A stretch of 24,997 bases of DNA from a virus. This document shows, one piece after another, positions 1 to 7,985 of the stretch; the stretch's first letter is position 1, and each line of letters opens with the position of its first letter. The position numbers and the translations under genes were made by a program. The notes under the pieces were generated by a model. That model saw only the letters and a list, made by a program, of their open reading frames with translations, had not been told where the DNA came from and did no database searches. The DNA lies in IMG/VR virus record IMGVR_UViG_3300025141_000690, positions 1-24,997 of that record; one strand, written 5' to 3'.

Positions 1-34
1 AAGCAAATAGAAAAACTAAAGATATTTTCTTCAT
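1..34 (-). CDS. Start of an exported or membrane protein (partial)
   Basis: Only the first eleven codons are inside the window, reading MKKISLVFLFA. The ATG at 34-32 is preceded by AAGGAG nine bases upstream, a good ribosome binding site. Two lysines followed by a hydrophobic run is the usual beginning of a signal peptide or lipoprotein leader. It lies downstream of the tail assembly chaperone-like gene in the late cluster, where a lysis (spanin, holin) or tail gene would be ordinary. The function cannot be decided from this fragment. Confidence 0.55.
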   Translation of the reverse strand, partial: MKKISLVFLFA

Positions 35-64
35 ACCGAGTTTCTCCTTTTACCAACATTACTT

Positions 65-541
65 TTAACTTGGCTCCGTAGGCCATGTGACTGAATTAGG
101 AAAACCACCTTGAGCTGGGACATCTCTTAAAGCCTGACGATAAGTTGCCCACGCAGATGACATCGTAACGTCAGACAGCCCCATCCAATCTGTGTCTTTT
201 AATTTTTGGTCGCGTTCAGACCTGACTGCGGCAGCTTTTTCTGTGTTTAGTTGAGCCTGATATGCGGCTTCTTTTTCTGCTTTAGTGCCGTCACTGTCGG
301 TGGAAAAACGGTCTTGCTCTTCCCACACCTGTGTCCACTTTCCTCCAACCTGCGCTGGTGTTCCTTCAACAACAATCTTCATGTCAGAGGAAGCTGCTGG
401 CATGTTAACCGCAGTAATTTCGTCCCACCCAAGGTCGGCAAAAGTATCAACAATTTTGCTGAATGACACATTCTTATGAAGTGCTTTAACTTCGGCTTCG
501 GTCTTAACAGTTCCTGTATCTCTTTGTCGATAACTAGGCAT
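65..541 (-). CDS. Phage tail assembly chaperone-like protein
   Basis: A 158-residue protein. Its C-terminal third (about 108-158) has the pattern of the phage tail assembly chaperone family often encoded after tail fibres: charged RSERDQKLKDTDW, then WATYRQALRDVP, and a closing VTWPTEP. The first 60 residues look like a small separate domain, and residues 85-110 are probably helical. Family members are thought to help fibres fold or assemble rather than to stay in the virion. The start is an ATG behind AGAGG, and the gene follows the glycosyltransferase fusion by 11 bases. Family placement rests on the recognisable C-terminal pattern, and the exact client fibre is inferred from position. Confidence 0.7.
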   Translation of the reverse strand: MPSYRQRDTGTVKTEAEVKALHKNVSFSKIVDTFADLGWDEITAVNMPAASSDMKIVVEGTPAQVGGKWTQVWEEQDRFSTDSDGTKAEKEAAYQAQLNTEKAAAVRSERDQKLKDTDWMGLSDVTMSSAWATYRQALRDVPAQGGFPNSVTWPTEPS

Positions 542-552
542 CGTATTTACCT

Positions 553-2286
553 CTAGGCTGTCAGCCTTTCTTCAATATTCTTAAACGGAGCTTCCCACCG
601 GCCAAATTCTTCCTGCCGGAAAAGCGTCATGCTGTCGTAGTAAGGTGTGGAGTCTCCGTCTTTAGCATATAAAAAATAAGGCATAATTGGTGTGACTACC
701 CAAGTGTCTATACCCATGGCTGCTGACAGATGCGACACACTCGTACAACTTGATATAACAAGGTCACAACCTGCTGTTGCCTTTTGTGTGTCTTTCCAAG
801 TGTCTAAAACAGTTTCTTTAACCCAATCGGGTTTAGCCTCTGCGCCTTCATCTCGCTGTAAAGATACAAACTCAGCATCAATATTTTTTACAGACTCAAA
901 CATCAACTCGTAAGGAAACTTCTTGTGGTGCTCGTGTTCAAATGTGCTATTACCCTGCCACCGCAATCCAATACGCTTTTTGCTGTTTCTTTCTACTTTA
1001 GGCTTATCAATATAAGATTTCCCTGAAATGTCACCAAGCTCATAACCTAAAGGCACTACGGCACTCATCCCTGCTACCCAGTAGTCGTGGTATACACCAA
1101 AGACAGCGTTATGCTGAACTACCGCTGACACCCCTTCAACATCCGTGAATAAAGGAACGAGGTATCCGCTGCATCCGACAATAACCTTGCAACCTCTAGC
1201 GGCTATGTCTTTGGCGTACCGAACCTGATGAATCTGGTCTCCAAGACCTCCTTCAAGATAAAGCAACACAGTACCTTTAGCTTCGCCATCCCACTTAGGA
1301 GTGGGTACATTAGGAGCAGAGTTACCAAATACGCCAGCAATCCTGCCCTTGTCCATCAGCTTATAGCCTTCCTGTATTCTTCCCTGTCTTAGATAATGCC
1401 AGCCCCTGTTGTAAGCTGCTCTCAGGTTATTAGGCTCTTCGCGCTTTATTTTTTCTGCCAGTCGCCAAGCTTCTTCAAAGTTACCTTCGGTGGCAGCAGC
1501 TAATTGTAAATCTAGGTCTTTGACTTCTGGTTCTGTTTTCTTATCTGACCAAAACTCAGGTTGGCAAAACTCGTTGTAGTAATGACCTAAAACATCCTTA
1601 GCATCTTCGTTATGCTGTTTTTCCAACGTTGGCTTAATGTCATGTAGTCCTGCAAAACCATGAAGTTGTTCATCGTCTTCTTTGACACTCTCGCCATCAA
1701 TGTTTTTAAAGTCGTATTCAAAAGGTTCCAGCTCAAGAAACTTATGAATGCGCTCTAGTTCTTTTTCGGGTTGCGATAATAGGTTTTCGTATCCAACAAA
1801 ACAGAAACATTCAGGAAACGCCTCGTAACCCTCCCTGAGAGTTGCGTATGAACCCTTTAAATGCGCTATTAACTGTCCTGAGTACATAAACTCATTTAAA
1901 TCTTCTGGCTTAACTAGCCGTACAAATGAGGCTGCACACTCCGGTATATTTCGTACTGTCGCAATTATCTTTGGCTTTTTCTCTAACACTTGGTGCATTG
2001 CACCTAATATAACTTTCAACGGCCACGTTCTTGCTTTATCAATAACCACGCTTTCAGGAACATCATAAAAAGCATCAATCGTTCCCCGCATTGTTTTCAC
2101 TAATTTCTTTCTTTCGGGGTCGTTCTCGCCTAATAGATTACTTTCACTCCAAATGTTAGCAAGACTGTCTAAGGCATAAACTAACCCAGACGTTGTAGAG
2201 ACATGAACGTCTGTATTTTGATTGAGAATAGCGGCTAGAACAGTAGAGCCGCTTCTCGGCAATCCTGACAAAAAATTAAGGTTCAT
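553..2286 (-). CDS. Sulfotransferase-TPR-glycosyltransferase fusion protein
   Basis: A 577-residue fusion. Residues 1-245 look like a PAPS-dependent sulfotransferase: GLPRSGST at 8-15 matches the 5'-phosphosulfate loop, and TVRNIPECAASF (R112, S120) matches the 3'-phosphate site. Residues 255-315 resemble tetratricopeptide helices (NFEEAWRLAEKI, AAYNRGWHYLRQG). Residues 335-577 resemble a GT-B glycosyltransferase of the heptosyltransferase/TPR-linked kind: LEGGLGDQIHQVRYAKD at 344-360, GLRWQGN at 440-446, and DLVISSCTSVSHLSAAMG at 508-525. Such enzymes move a sulfo group and a sugar onto glycans or proteins. The ATG overlaps the RCC1 gene by 11 bases, tying it to the receptor-binding cluster. 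The target could be host surface glycan or a virion protein, and this is inference. No stop codon or frameshift separates the domains. Confidence 0.8.
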   Translation of the reverse strand: MNLNFLSGLPRSGSTVLAAILNQNTDVHVSTTSGLVYALDSLANIWSESNLLGENDPERKKLVKTMRGTIDAFYDVPESVVIDKARTWPLKVILGAMHQVLEKKPKIIATVRNIPECAASFVRLVKPEDLNEFMYSGQLIAHLKGSYATLREGYEAFPECFCFVGYENLLSQPEKELERIHKFLELEPFEYDFKNIDGESVKEDDEQLHGFAGLHDIKPTLEKQHNEDAKDVLGHYYNEFCQPEFWSDKKTEPEVKDLDLQLAAATEGNFEEAWRLAEKIKREEPNNLRAAYNRGWHYLRQGRIQEGYKLMDKGRIAGVFGNSAPNVPTPKWDGEAKGTVLLYLEGGLGDQIHQVRYAKDIAARGCKVIVGCSGYLVPLFTDVEGVSAVVQHNAVFGVYHDYWVAGMSAVVPLGYELGDISGKSYIDKPKVERNSKKRIGLRWQGNSTFEHEHHKKFPYELMFESVKNIDAEFVSLQRDEGAEAKPDWVKETVLDTWKDTQKATAGCDLVISSCTSVSHLSAAMGIDTWVVTPIMPYFLYAKDGDSTPYYDSMTLFRQEEFGRWEAPFKNIEERLTA

Positions 2287-3406
2287 AAAAAGCTAAATTA
2301 CCCCCGTAACCCAAACAACTTACAGCTTTCCAACTGGTTAAACTGCCAATCTGTTTTGGGGATGAGTAGTGAGTAGTGTTTCCTAGTCCTAGCTTGCCTC
2401 CTCCATTATTGCCCCATGACCACAAAGTTCCGTCAGTTTTAACACAAACAGAGTGCATTCCTCCCATGCTCATTTGTAACCAGTTTGTGAGCGCACCAAC
2501 TTGTTTGGGCGATGAATAAGAAGTTGTGTTTCCGTGCCCAAGTTTTCCATAACTGCCGCTACCCCAAGTCCATAGCGTATAATCTGTCTTCACACATCCT
2601 GAAAAATAGTTTGAGACGGCAGGGGTTGCCCAATTTGTTAACGCGCCTACTTGTTTTGGAGACGAGTACGAAGTGGTATTACCAAAACCAAGCCTTCCAG
2701 CACCACCGTTACCCCACGCCCACAAAGTTCCATCAGTTTTAACCGCTACCATGTGCTGACCGCTAACAGCGATTTCAGCCCAATTTGTTAAAGAGCCAAC
2801 TTGTACGGGAGAACTTCTATTGGTTATATCGCCATGTCCTGTTACGCCTGTAGCGCCATTGCCCCAAGTCCACAAGGTTCCATCGGTTTTAATTGCCGCA
2901 CTGCGAGATAAGGTTGGTGAAGCAGCAACTTTTGACCAGTTCGTTAAAGAACCAACTTGTTTGGGAGAAGAATAGTCAGATGTATTGCCTAACCCCAAAG
3001 CACCAAAAGAAGTGCCATTACCCCATGCCCACAACGTACCGTTCTTTTTCACCGCTAAACAATGCTCTCCGCCCATGCTCACTTCTGCCCAATCCGTGAG
3101 AGAGCCTACTTGTTTCGGTGATGAGTAACTGGTGGTATTGCCAAGCCCTAAATTTCCGTCAGTATTGTCTCCCCATGTGAACAATGCTCCGTTTTTGATT
3201 ACGCCAACACTATTTTTGGCTCCGTATTGACTTGTTGATAATTGAGTCCAAGTGTCCGCACTTCCAACAGTTTTAGGCGATGAATAGTTGGTGGTATTGC
3301 CCAAACCCAAAGCGCCATCAGTGCCTTTGCCCCACGACATCAACTGGTAATCAGTGGCCGTAGCGCCCCCTGAAGCGGCTTCTAATATTCGCTTAATATT
3401 GGTCAT
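2276..3406 (-). CDS. RCC1-like seven-repeat beta-propeller protein
   Basis: A 376-residue protein made almost wholly of seven repeats of about 49 residues, starting near residue 22. Each begins with W(G)-type LWxWGxG, continues with LGLGNTTxYSSPKQVG and LTNWxxVS, and ends with VKTDGT. This is the RCC1 repeat pattern, and seven blades would close one propeller. The first 20 residues are short and could attach it to the fibre. It follows the fibre gene (TAATG overlap at 3406) and precedes the sulfotransferase fusion, so a tail-tip or adhesion role is likely. Blade 4 has lost the LGLGNTT core (TGHGDITNRSS) and blade 5 ends in TDYT, so these blades have diverged. RCC1 propellers bind proteins or chromatin in other settings; ligand here unknown. 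Confidence 0.85.
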   Translation of the reverse strand: MTNIKRILEAASGGATATDYQLMSWGKGTDGALGLGNTTNYSSPKTVGSADTWTQLSTSQYGAKNSVGVIKNGALFTWGDNTDGNLGLGNTTSYSSPKQVGSLTDWAEVSMGGEHCLAVKKNGTLWAWGNGTSFGALGLGNTSDYSSPKQVGSLTNWSKVAASPTLSRSAAIKTDGTLWTWGNGATGVTGHGDITNRSSPVQVGSLTNWAEIAVSGQHMVAVKTDGTLWAWGNGGAGRLGFGNTTSYSSPKQVGALTNWATPAVSNYFSGCVKTDYTLWTWGSGSYGKLGHGNTTSYSSPKQVGALTNWLQMSMGGMHSVCVKTDGTLWSWGNNGGGKLGLGNTTHYSSPKQIGSLTSWKAVSCLGYGGNLAFYEP

Positions 3407-4521
3407 TAGCTAAGGTTCGCTCCCGCTAAGAACCCGTACCAACGAGTTCCACCGTCTGTGGTATAAAAAACCAGCACATCAACACCGCTTGCGGTGAGCG
3501 TAGGAGCAGTGCCTCCTGCCCAATCAACACTTGCTGGCCAGTTTACTGTCTGACTTCCACCGTTGGTTAGTGTCAAAGTAAAGCCACACAATTCATCAGA
3601 AGCTGTTGGGTTTGAAAAAGTAAAAGTATTAGCAGAGGTGTCTACTGTGGCAGTAACGGAATTACCCGCATTAAGATCAATATCCTGCGTACCACCGCCT
3701 GTTGATCCTATAGCATTAGTAATTTCGCCGTAATCTTTAAGATTAACAGCGGAGACTGTTTGGTCGGCTCCAGTTACCGCTCCGGCTAAGGTCACACCTG
3801 TTAGTGTAGGTGCTGTACCAAAGACCAATGCTCCTGACCCTGTTTCGTCAGTAACAGCACTGGCAAGGTTAGCCGAGGATGGGGTTCCCCACCATGTGGC
3901 AATACCCGTCCCTAAACTGGTAATTCCTGTGCCCCCGTTGGCTACGGGAAGAGTGCCCGTCACTTGAGAGGTCAGATCAACACTTCCAAGAGTGCCGCCG
4001 AGTGTCAAATTACCAGAACTTGTAACTGTTCCAGTAAGCGTAATTCCATTAACAGTGCCAGTACCCCCAACAGAAGTAACTGTACCCGCTCCGGTTTCGG
4101 TAGGGTTTGCATCTGCCACAGCAGCGCCAGCACCAGCCCCGTCAGTATAGATATACTTTTTAGCGCCACTTGCCACATTAACCGTAGCACCAGACCCCTG
4201 CTTGATCGTAATGATCTGACTGCCTGTAGTGGCGTTTTCTATTATCCAGACTTTGGATATGGTATTAGGGCCAAGTGTCACTACTCTCGTGGTAGTTAAA
4301 CTCACCGCAGAAGTAATCTTTAAATACAATGCGCGAGTGCCATCAGCGCTGGCATCAGGCATGGTAAAAGTTTCATTTGCGTCTGATGACATTTGCTTTG
4401 TGCCATACCCAAACGCATCGCTAACAAGAGACAGGTTAGTGTTGGTGGAGGCTCCCCATGTACCACTTTCATCACCTGTTGCGATCTCTTTCAGTCGCAA
4501 GTCATTTGCATAAGTTGCCAT
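3406..4521 (-). CDS. Tail fibre protein
   Basis: A 371-residue protein. The N-terminus (MATYANDLRLKEIATGDESG) is of the type seen in many phage fibres that begin near a base or tail adaptor. The centre holds GTLPVANGGTG (around 190-200), a very common shaft motif of trimeric phage fibres, within a long Thr/Gly/Ser-rich stretch (TVTSVGGTGTVNG, GTAPTLTGVTLAG). The last 100 residues form a likely beta-structured tip ending in a Trp-rich segment. There are almost no Cys or His residues. The ATG follows GAGG by seven bases. Its role is most likely host attachment together with the neighbouring RCC1 and 11-residue-repeat proteins. The receptor cannot be read from the sequence. Confidence 0.85.
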   Translation of the reverse strand: MATYANDLRLKEIATGDESGTWGASTNTNLSLVSDAFGYGTKQMSSDANETFTMPDASADGTRALYLKITSAVSLTTTRVVTLGPNTISKVWIIENATTGSQIITIKQGSGATVNVASGAKKYIYTDGAGAGAAVADANPTETGAGTVTSVGGTGTVNGITLTGTVTSSGNLTLGGTLGSVDLTSQVTGTLPVANGGTGITSLGTGIATWWGTPSSANLASAVTDETGSGALVFGTAPTLTGVTLAGAVTGADQTVSAVNLKDYGEITNAIGSTGGGTQDIDLNAGNSVTATVDTSANTFTFSNPTASDELCGFTLTLTNGGSQTVNWPASVDWAGGTAPTLTASGVDVLVFYTTDGGTRWYGFLAGANLS

Positions 4522-4538
4522 TTCTTTACCTCAATTAA

Positions 4539-5360
4539 CTATGGAACAGGTGTCCAATTAGGTGTTTGTGAAGGATTAAGATTACTCCATCCCGGTGTTT
4601 GTGAAGGATTAAGATTACTCCATCCCGGTGTTTGTGATGGGTTAAGATTACTCCATCCCGGTGTTTGTGATGGGTTAAGGTTTACCCAACTAGGATTTTG
4701 TGAAGGATTAATATCCTCCCAGACCAAGACTCTTCCTACTTGACCAGTAGCACTTAGACCAACCGCATCAATAATTACATTTGTAAATACAGTAACCGAG
4801 CCAAGAGAAGTTGTGGCCGACACCCCAGTAACTGGGACTTCTATAAGAAGCTCAACAGTCACACCAGATAAACCGCTAACTGCCTCCAAGCTTCCGGCAG
4901 AAACACTTGCCTTTCCGGTAACAGACGTTGGTCCTGACAAGCCAGTAGTAGCAGCAAGACCTGTGGGATACACCGCCGTCTGCCAAACGGGAGCTGCTAC
5001 ACCAACCGCGCCAGTAGCAGCTACGCCAGTAACTGTAACCAGATCATTATGATGTACTGTAACCGACCCAACGGCAGTCGTGGCCTCAAGACTGCTTGGA
5101 AAAACCTCGCCTTTGCCCTGAACATTTGCTTCGCCTATAACGCCAGTGGCATAAACCCCAGTAACATTGACTGTGGCTCCAGATGTGACCGCTGCCGTTC
5201 CTACTTGCCCAGTGGCAGCTAGGGTATATTCGGTTTCACCCCAAACGCCTGTGTTCCAACCCTTAAGCCTTCCCCAGCCACTAAGGTAAAGGGTTTCGTT
5301 GGTGTCTTCTCCCCACTCACCATCACCCCAAGCGGCTCGACCCCAACCTACCGAAGACAT
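4539..5360 (-). CDS. Repetitive tail or fibre-like virion protein
   Basis: A 273-residue protein with three parts. Residues 1-40 are Gly/Trp rich (GWGRAAWGDGEWGE). Residues 48-215 are degenerate beta-type repeats around VTGVxATGxVGxVxV. Residues 218-273 are five 11-residue units of the form LNPSQTPGWSN, ending TPNWTPVP. Repeated Trp-Pro-Ser-Gln units at the end of a virion protein suggest an extended stalk or docking arm. The ATG is preceded by GGAG eight bases upstream. It sits between a conserved virion gene and the fibre gene, so a tail-fibre or tail-decoration role is likely. I recall similar WxxxxPSQxPxW repeats in marine phage tail genes; no enzymatic motif is visible. Confidence 0.7.
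   Translation of the reverse strand: MSSVGWGRAAWGDGEWGEDTNETLYLSGWGRLKGWNTGVWGETEYTLAATGQVGTAAVTSGATVNVTGVYATGVIGEANVQGKGEVFPSSLEATTAVGSVTVHHNDLVTVTGVAATGAVGVAAPVWQTAVYPTGLAATTGLSGPTSVTGKASVSAGSLEAVSGLSGVTVELLIEVPVTGVSATTSLGSVTVFTNVIIDAVGLSATGQVGRVLVWEDINPSQNPSWVNLNPSQTPGWSNLNPSQTPGWSNLNPSQTPGWSNLNPSQTPNWTPVP
4561..4725 (-). repeat. Five 33-bp tandem repeats inside a virion gene
   Basis: Five in-frame 33-bp units start at 4561, 4594, 4627, 4660 and 4693. The first two are identical and the third differs by only two bases. The fourth and fifth have diverged, mostly in their second half. Each unit encodes an 11-residue Asn-Pro-Ser-Gln-Thr-Pro-Gly-Trp repeat. Near-identity of the inner copies points to recent expansion by recombination or slippage, so copy number may vary between related phages. 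Confidence 0.95.
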
Positions 5361-5375
5361 TAGCGGTCTCCGTAA

Positions 5376-5810
5376 TTAGGCTATTCTAATTATAGCGTTG
5401 GTAGAATCGGCGGTAGGCATTACAATTTTAAACTCTCCGGCAGTGGAGGTTTTGTCTCCTCCAAAATCCAGAATTACTACACTGGGATCGCCAGACGCAG
5501 AGTCATTGAAAATCATTGCACCTCTGGCAGTGATGGTTGCCGTACTCCATGTGGAGTCAGCAAAATCAGTGAAAGCAGTAGTGCCTCCTGATGTAGGTGT
5601 TACGTTAGTCAGCGCATTTCCTTTAGCCGTATATCCACTACCCGTTACTTCGTTGGTAGCCGTATAAGCCGTGGTTGCAGCGGTAAAAGAAGCGCTATTG
5701 GTATACAGCGCTATGTTAAAGGTATTGCCCGTAGAGTTCGTAAAGTCGTGTGTGCCAGTCAACAGCTCTGTTTTAAAACTGGTACACATATAATTGCCAG
5801 AAAAAGCCAT
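5376..5810 (-). CDS. Conserved virion protein
   Basis: A 144-residue protein beginning MAFSGNYMCTSFKTELLTG, rich in Thr, Ser and Ala, with a predicted all-beta character (NIALYTNSASF, TARGAMIFNDSA, VVILDFGGDKTS). I recognise this as a protein common in marine phage tail modules, without an assigned function. The ATG follows a strong GGAGG by five bases and overlaps the previous stop by one base. A weak AT-rich hairpin (5373-5392) covers the stop codon. Its place between the adaptor genes and the fibres suggests a tail or tail-tip component. No catalytic motif is seen. Confidence 0.6.
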   Translation of the reverse strand: MAFSGNYMCTSFKTELLTGTHDFTNSTGNTFNIALYTNSASFTAATTAYTATNEVTGSGYTAKGNALTNVTPTSGGTTAFTDFADSTWSTATITARGAMIFNDSASGDPSVVILDFGGDKTSTAGEFKIVMPTADSTNAIIRIA

Positions 5811-6100
5811 TAAAGCCTCCTTATTTGTTCCGCCAAAGAACTTTCTCCGGCATCTAGTAAGAGATTATAAATATTGGTTCTTTCGCTCGAAGCGCCCTGT
5901 TTAATGTAGTGCAAAACAACCTGCTCAATGTGGCTCTTAAAAGCCTCTGCCTGTTGTCGGATAACTGGATCAGCCTGAAGAGACACGGAAATGATTTTGT
6001 TAGCGCACGATGCTGCTAACTCGTCAGGAGTAAAGCCTCGGTGACTTGTTGTTTCTACACTAACCGTACCGAGCGAAGCTTCAATATCTACCGTAAACAC
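5810..6100 (-). CDS. Conserved small phage protein, unknown function
   Basis: A 96-residue protein. It starts with a short beta-type segment (MFTVDIEASLGTVSVET), followed by HRGFTPDELAASCANKII. The rest is mostly helical and ends with SLAEQIRRL. The start is a GTG at 6100, overlapping the preceding TAG as TAGTG, with GAGG five bases upstream. The fixed position after the adaptor gene and strict coupling suggest a head-tail or tail assembly part. I recall close relatives in other marine phages, always uncharacterised. Confidence 0.55.
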   Translation of the reverse strand: MFTVDIEASLGTVSVETTSHRGFTPDELAASCANKIISVSLQADPVIRQQAEAFKSHIEQVVLHYIKQGASSERTNIYNLLLDAGESSLAEQIRRL

Positions 6101-6741
6101 TAAATCCTCACACTCCTGACAGCGCCAGAACGGAAATTATCAGTGGTGTCATAACCTTCGCCCAACGATTTTAGTCGAGAAACAGCGTCTTCGTACTTCG
6201 CGTTGTACCACTCCATCTGTGCAGGATCGCCTTTTAGAAAGGTATAACCCTCAACAAGGCAGGCGTAAAGCAATGCATTTTCGGCATTTGAACCTAGCCA
6301 GCTCTCCCCGCTGGAAGCGGTGGTGATCGACTCCGGCTCATACATAAAGTGAATTTCAGTATTGTAGTTATCATCCGGCGTAGGCCCGATAATAAATCTA
6401 GTATCGTCAAAGATGCTGTAATACTTGGGGACACCTTGAGTAGCCTCTACAGGGTAAGCCTCACGAATAAAATTAACATCTTTAAAAACCAGATACTCGT
6501 ATCCGCTGTTATCAATAGCCAGCGAGTAAGAGGCCAAAAAGCCTGTGGGCATTGTTAAGTAAGCGTTGCCCTGTGACAGGCTTCCCGTTTCATTCTTTCT
6601 TAAATCAGGAATCTGACAGGTTCTCAAAATCCTTTGCTCAGCCTGCGTAATAATCGTAGGCAGGTTAGTGACAAAGGTGGTCTCTGTTGTTTCCAGATAA
6701 TCCTGTATGGCTGTCTTTAAAGTAGTAAAAGTAAAAGCCAT
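6100..6741 (-). CDS. Head-tail adaptor or tail-tubular-like protein
   Basis: A 213-residue protein starting MAFTFTTLKTAIQDYLE. Its helical N-terminus has the pattern of phage adaptor proteins (IPTIITQAEQRILR-type helix, followed by a YLTMP turn). The middle has PKYYSIFDDTRFIIGPTPD, a beta segment common in this family. I chose the ATG at 6741 rather than an in-frame upstream start at 6783. It overlaps the upstream stop as TAATG, and GAGGTGG lies ten bases upstream. Adaptors bind under the portal ring and join the tail. The gene lies in the expected stretch between capsid and fibre genes. Whether it is the first or second ring is uncertain. Confidence 0.65.
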   Translation of the reverse strand: MAFTFTTLKTAIQDYLETTETTFVTNLPTIITQAEQRILRTCQIPDLRKNETGSLSQGNAYLTMPTGFLASYSLAIDNSGYEYLVFKDVNFIREAYPVEATQGVPKYYSIFDDTRFIIGPTPDDNYNTEIHFMYEPESITTASSGESWLGSNAENALLYACLVEGYTFLKGDPAQMEWYNAKYEDAVSRLKSLGEGYDTTDNFRSGAVRSVRI

Positions 6742-7085
6742 TATGAAATTTCCACCTCTACTCGCCCAACATGAGCAGAACAATCAAGACCAACCGTTCT
6801 GCTTCCCATAGCGGTGTTCCCACCGCCGACCGGGTCCCAAGCCCACAGTTCCCTGCTTTGTGCATAACCGCCATCAGGTCTTGGGTCTCTTAAGGCTTGC
6901 GGATCAGACATATTAATCATGCCAAGTTTCCACTGAGGATTGTCCACATCCAAGACATCTTTACCCACCAGCATCCCGTTAGGTCTTCCAGCTTCGATTT
7001 GAGGAACAAGGTCTCTTAGCTTGTAGCGAAACCCAGTTCGATCACAAAACCCAAAAGCGTGTTTACCACTTGCGTAACTACTCAT
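6741..7085 (-). CDS. Small conserved virion-module protein with a degenerate Cys motif
   Basis: A 114-residue protein. The N-terminal third reads HAFGFCDRTGFRYKLRDLV and then VGKDVLDVDNPQ. From memory, related phage proteins carry zinc-ribbon-like CDxCGFRY motifs; here only the first cysteine remains (C14), so metal binding is doubtful. The C-terminus is Gly-rich and ends VGRVEVEIS. The ATG at 7085 overlaps the stop of the upstream adaptor-like gene as ATGA. An in-frame start at 7157 would overlap that gene by 76 bases and is less likely. It lies between two adaptor-like genes, which points to a head-tail joining role. Confidence 0.55.
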   Translation of the reverse strand: MSSYASGKHAFGFCDRTGFRYKLRDLVPQIEAGRPNGMLVGKDVLDVDNPQWKLGMINMSDPQALRDPRPDGGYAQSRELWAWDPVGGGNTAMGSRTVGLDCSAHVGRVEVEIS

Positions 7086-7777
7086 AAGTATTGATACCCA
7101 CCCGGAACAACGTACAAGGAAGCCTTTTCTCTGTCTGAGTCTGAGGCCATTGTCCACTGCTCTTCATAATCTTGTTTTAATGATTGAATCTTAGGCGCAG
7201 CTTCTGGTTTTTTGTTGGCAATCATGTAAGCCAGTCCAGCAGTAAGGCATGGCAAAAACCGTGCCGGAACATCCATATTTAAAGAAGCAGGAGAGCCTGT
7301 GTCTTCTACTCGTTCCATGTAGTAATAGCCCAATGTCCATGTCTGTGACGAGTCAGGAATAGGCCACACATTTACCGTAATTCCAGTTGGCGCTCTTTCA
7401 ATCCAGTATTGAATAGGTCTGCCTTCCAGTAGCTTGTTTGTCTGGTGAGAATATTGTGCAATCGAAATGCGCTGCATGGTGAGGTCTGACTGCTTGGTAG
7501 CATCGCCTGCATTAGTACGCATAAACGCTTCTACCACATCAAGTATCTTGCCATTTAATGTGTAGGCTCCAGTTCCCGCAACCAGTGTTTCTGTCGTGCC
7601 TTTAACCGTCCAGAGGTTTAAGCCTCTGTTCTGCCAGTCAAGCATCAACAGGTTTAAACTACGCCTAGCTGTTCGGTAATCAAAACCTGAGCGTAACTCC
7701 AGCCCACAACGCTCGTAGGCTTCTTCCATAATGTCACCGAGGTCAAGATTAAAGGTATAAGTGCCGCTTGTTGCCAT
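7082..7777 (-). CDS. Head-tail adaptor-like virion protein
   Basis: A 231-residue protein. The N-terminal helical part includes DIMEEAYERCGLEL, then TARRSLNLLMLDWQNRGLNL, a pattern I recognise from head-tail connector or tail tubular proteins of marine podovirus-like phages. The middle is beta rich (TVNVWPIPDSSQTW, LGYYYMERVED). A helical C-terminus (IQSLKQDYEEQW) precedes the VVPGGYQYL end. The ATG overlaps the preceding stop by one base. With the 213-residue protein downstream it probably forms the connection between portal and tail. The assignment is by pattern memory and position, not by an enzymatic motif. Confidence 0.65.
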   Translation of the reverse strand: MATSGTYTFNLDLGDIMEEAYERCGLELRSGFDYRTARRSLNLLMLDWQNRGLNLWTVKGTTETLVAGTGAYTLNGKILDVVEAFMRTNAGDATKQSDLTMQRISIAQYSHQTNKLLEGRPIQYWIERAPTGITVNVWPIPDSSQTWTLGYYYMERVEDTGSPASLNMDVPARFLPCLTAGLAYMIANKKPEAAPKIQSLKQDYEEQWTMASDSDREKASLYVVPGGYQYL

Positions 7778-7983
7778 TAGACAATCCTGCCTTTAGTGAG
7801 TCCCTGAACAGCCTTGCCATCGCCAACTCTGCCGCCCGAAAACATTTTTTTGTTTATGCCAGCTTCGCTCATTGCGATAGCCATAGCCTGATTTCGATTA
7901 GTTACCTTCTTTCCAGAGCTAGACTTGAGCTTACCGTCTTTAAACTCTTTCATGACATAGTTAACTTTCTCTCTGCCTTTCAT
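7777..7983 (-). CDS. Small basic protein with GGRV tail motif
   Basis: A 68-residue basic protein. It begins MKGREKVNYVMKEFKDGKL, then has a helical segment (NRNQAMAIAMSEAGI) and ends FSGGRVGDGKAVQGLTKGR. The ending closely matches the tail of the next protein upstream, TGGRVRGSGAAIQGIRPAR. Its N-terminal part has the look of small phage proteins that carry a Lys-rich DNA- or capsid-contacting surface. It is tightly packed in the capsid-adaptor interval (2-base gap upstream, 1-base overlap downstream). Function unknown. Confidence 0.6.
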   Translation of the reverse strand: MKGREKVNYVMKEFKDGKLKSSSGKKVTNRNQAMAIAMSEAGINKKMFSGGRVGDGKAVQGLTKGRIV

Positions 7984-7985
7984 GG

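Noticed and set aside
4393-4743. Repetitive HPGVCEGLRLL ORF on the plus strand
   Set aside because: It is the reverse reading of the 33-bp repeats in the tail gene and lacks support as a gene.
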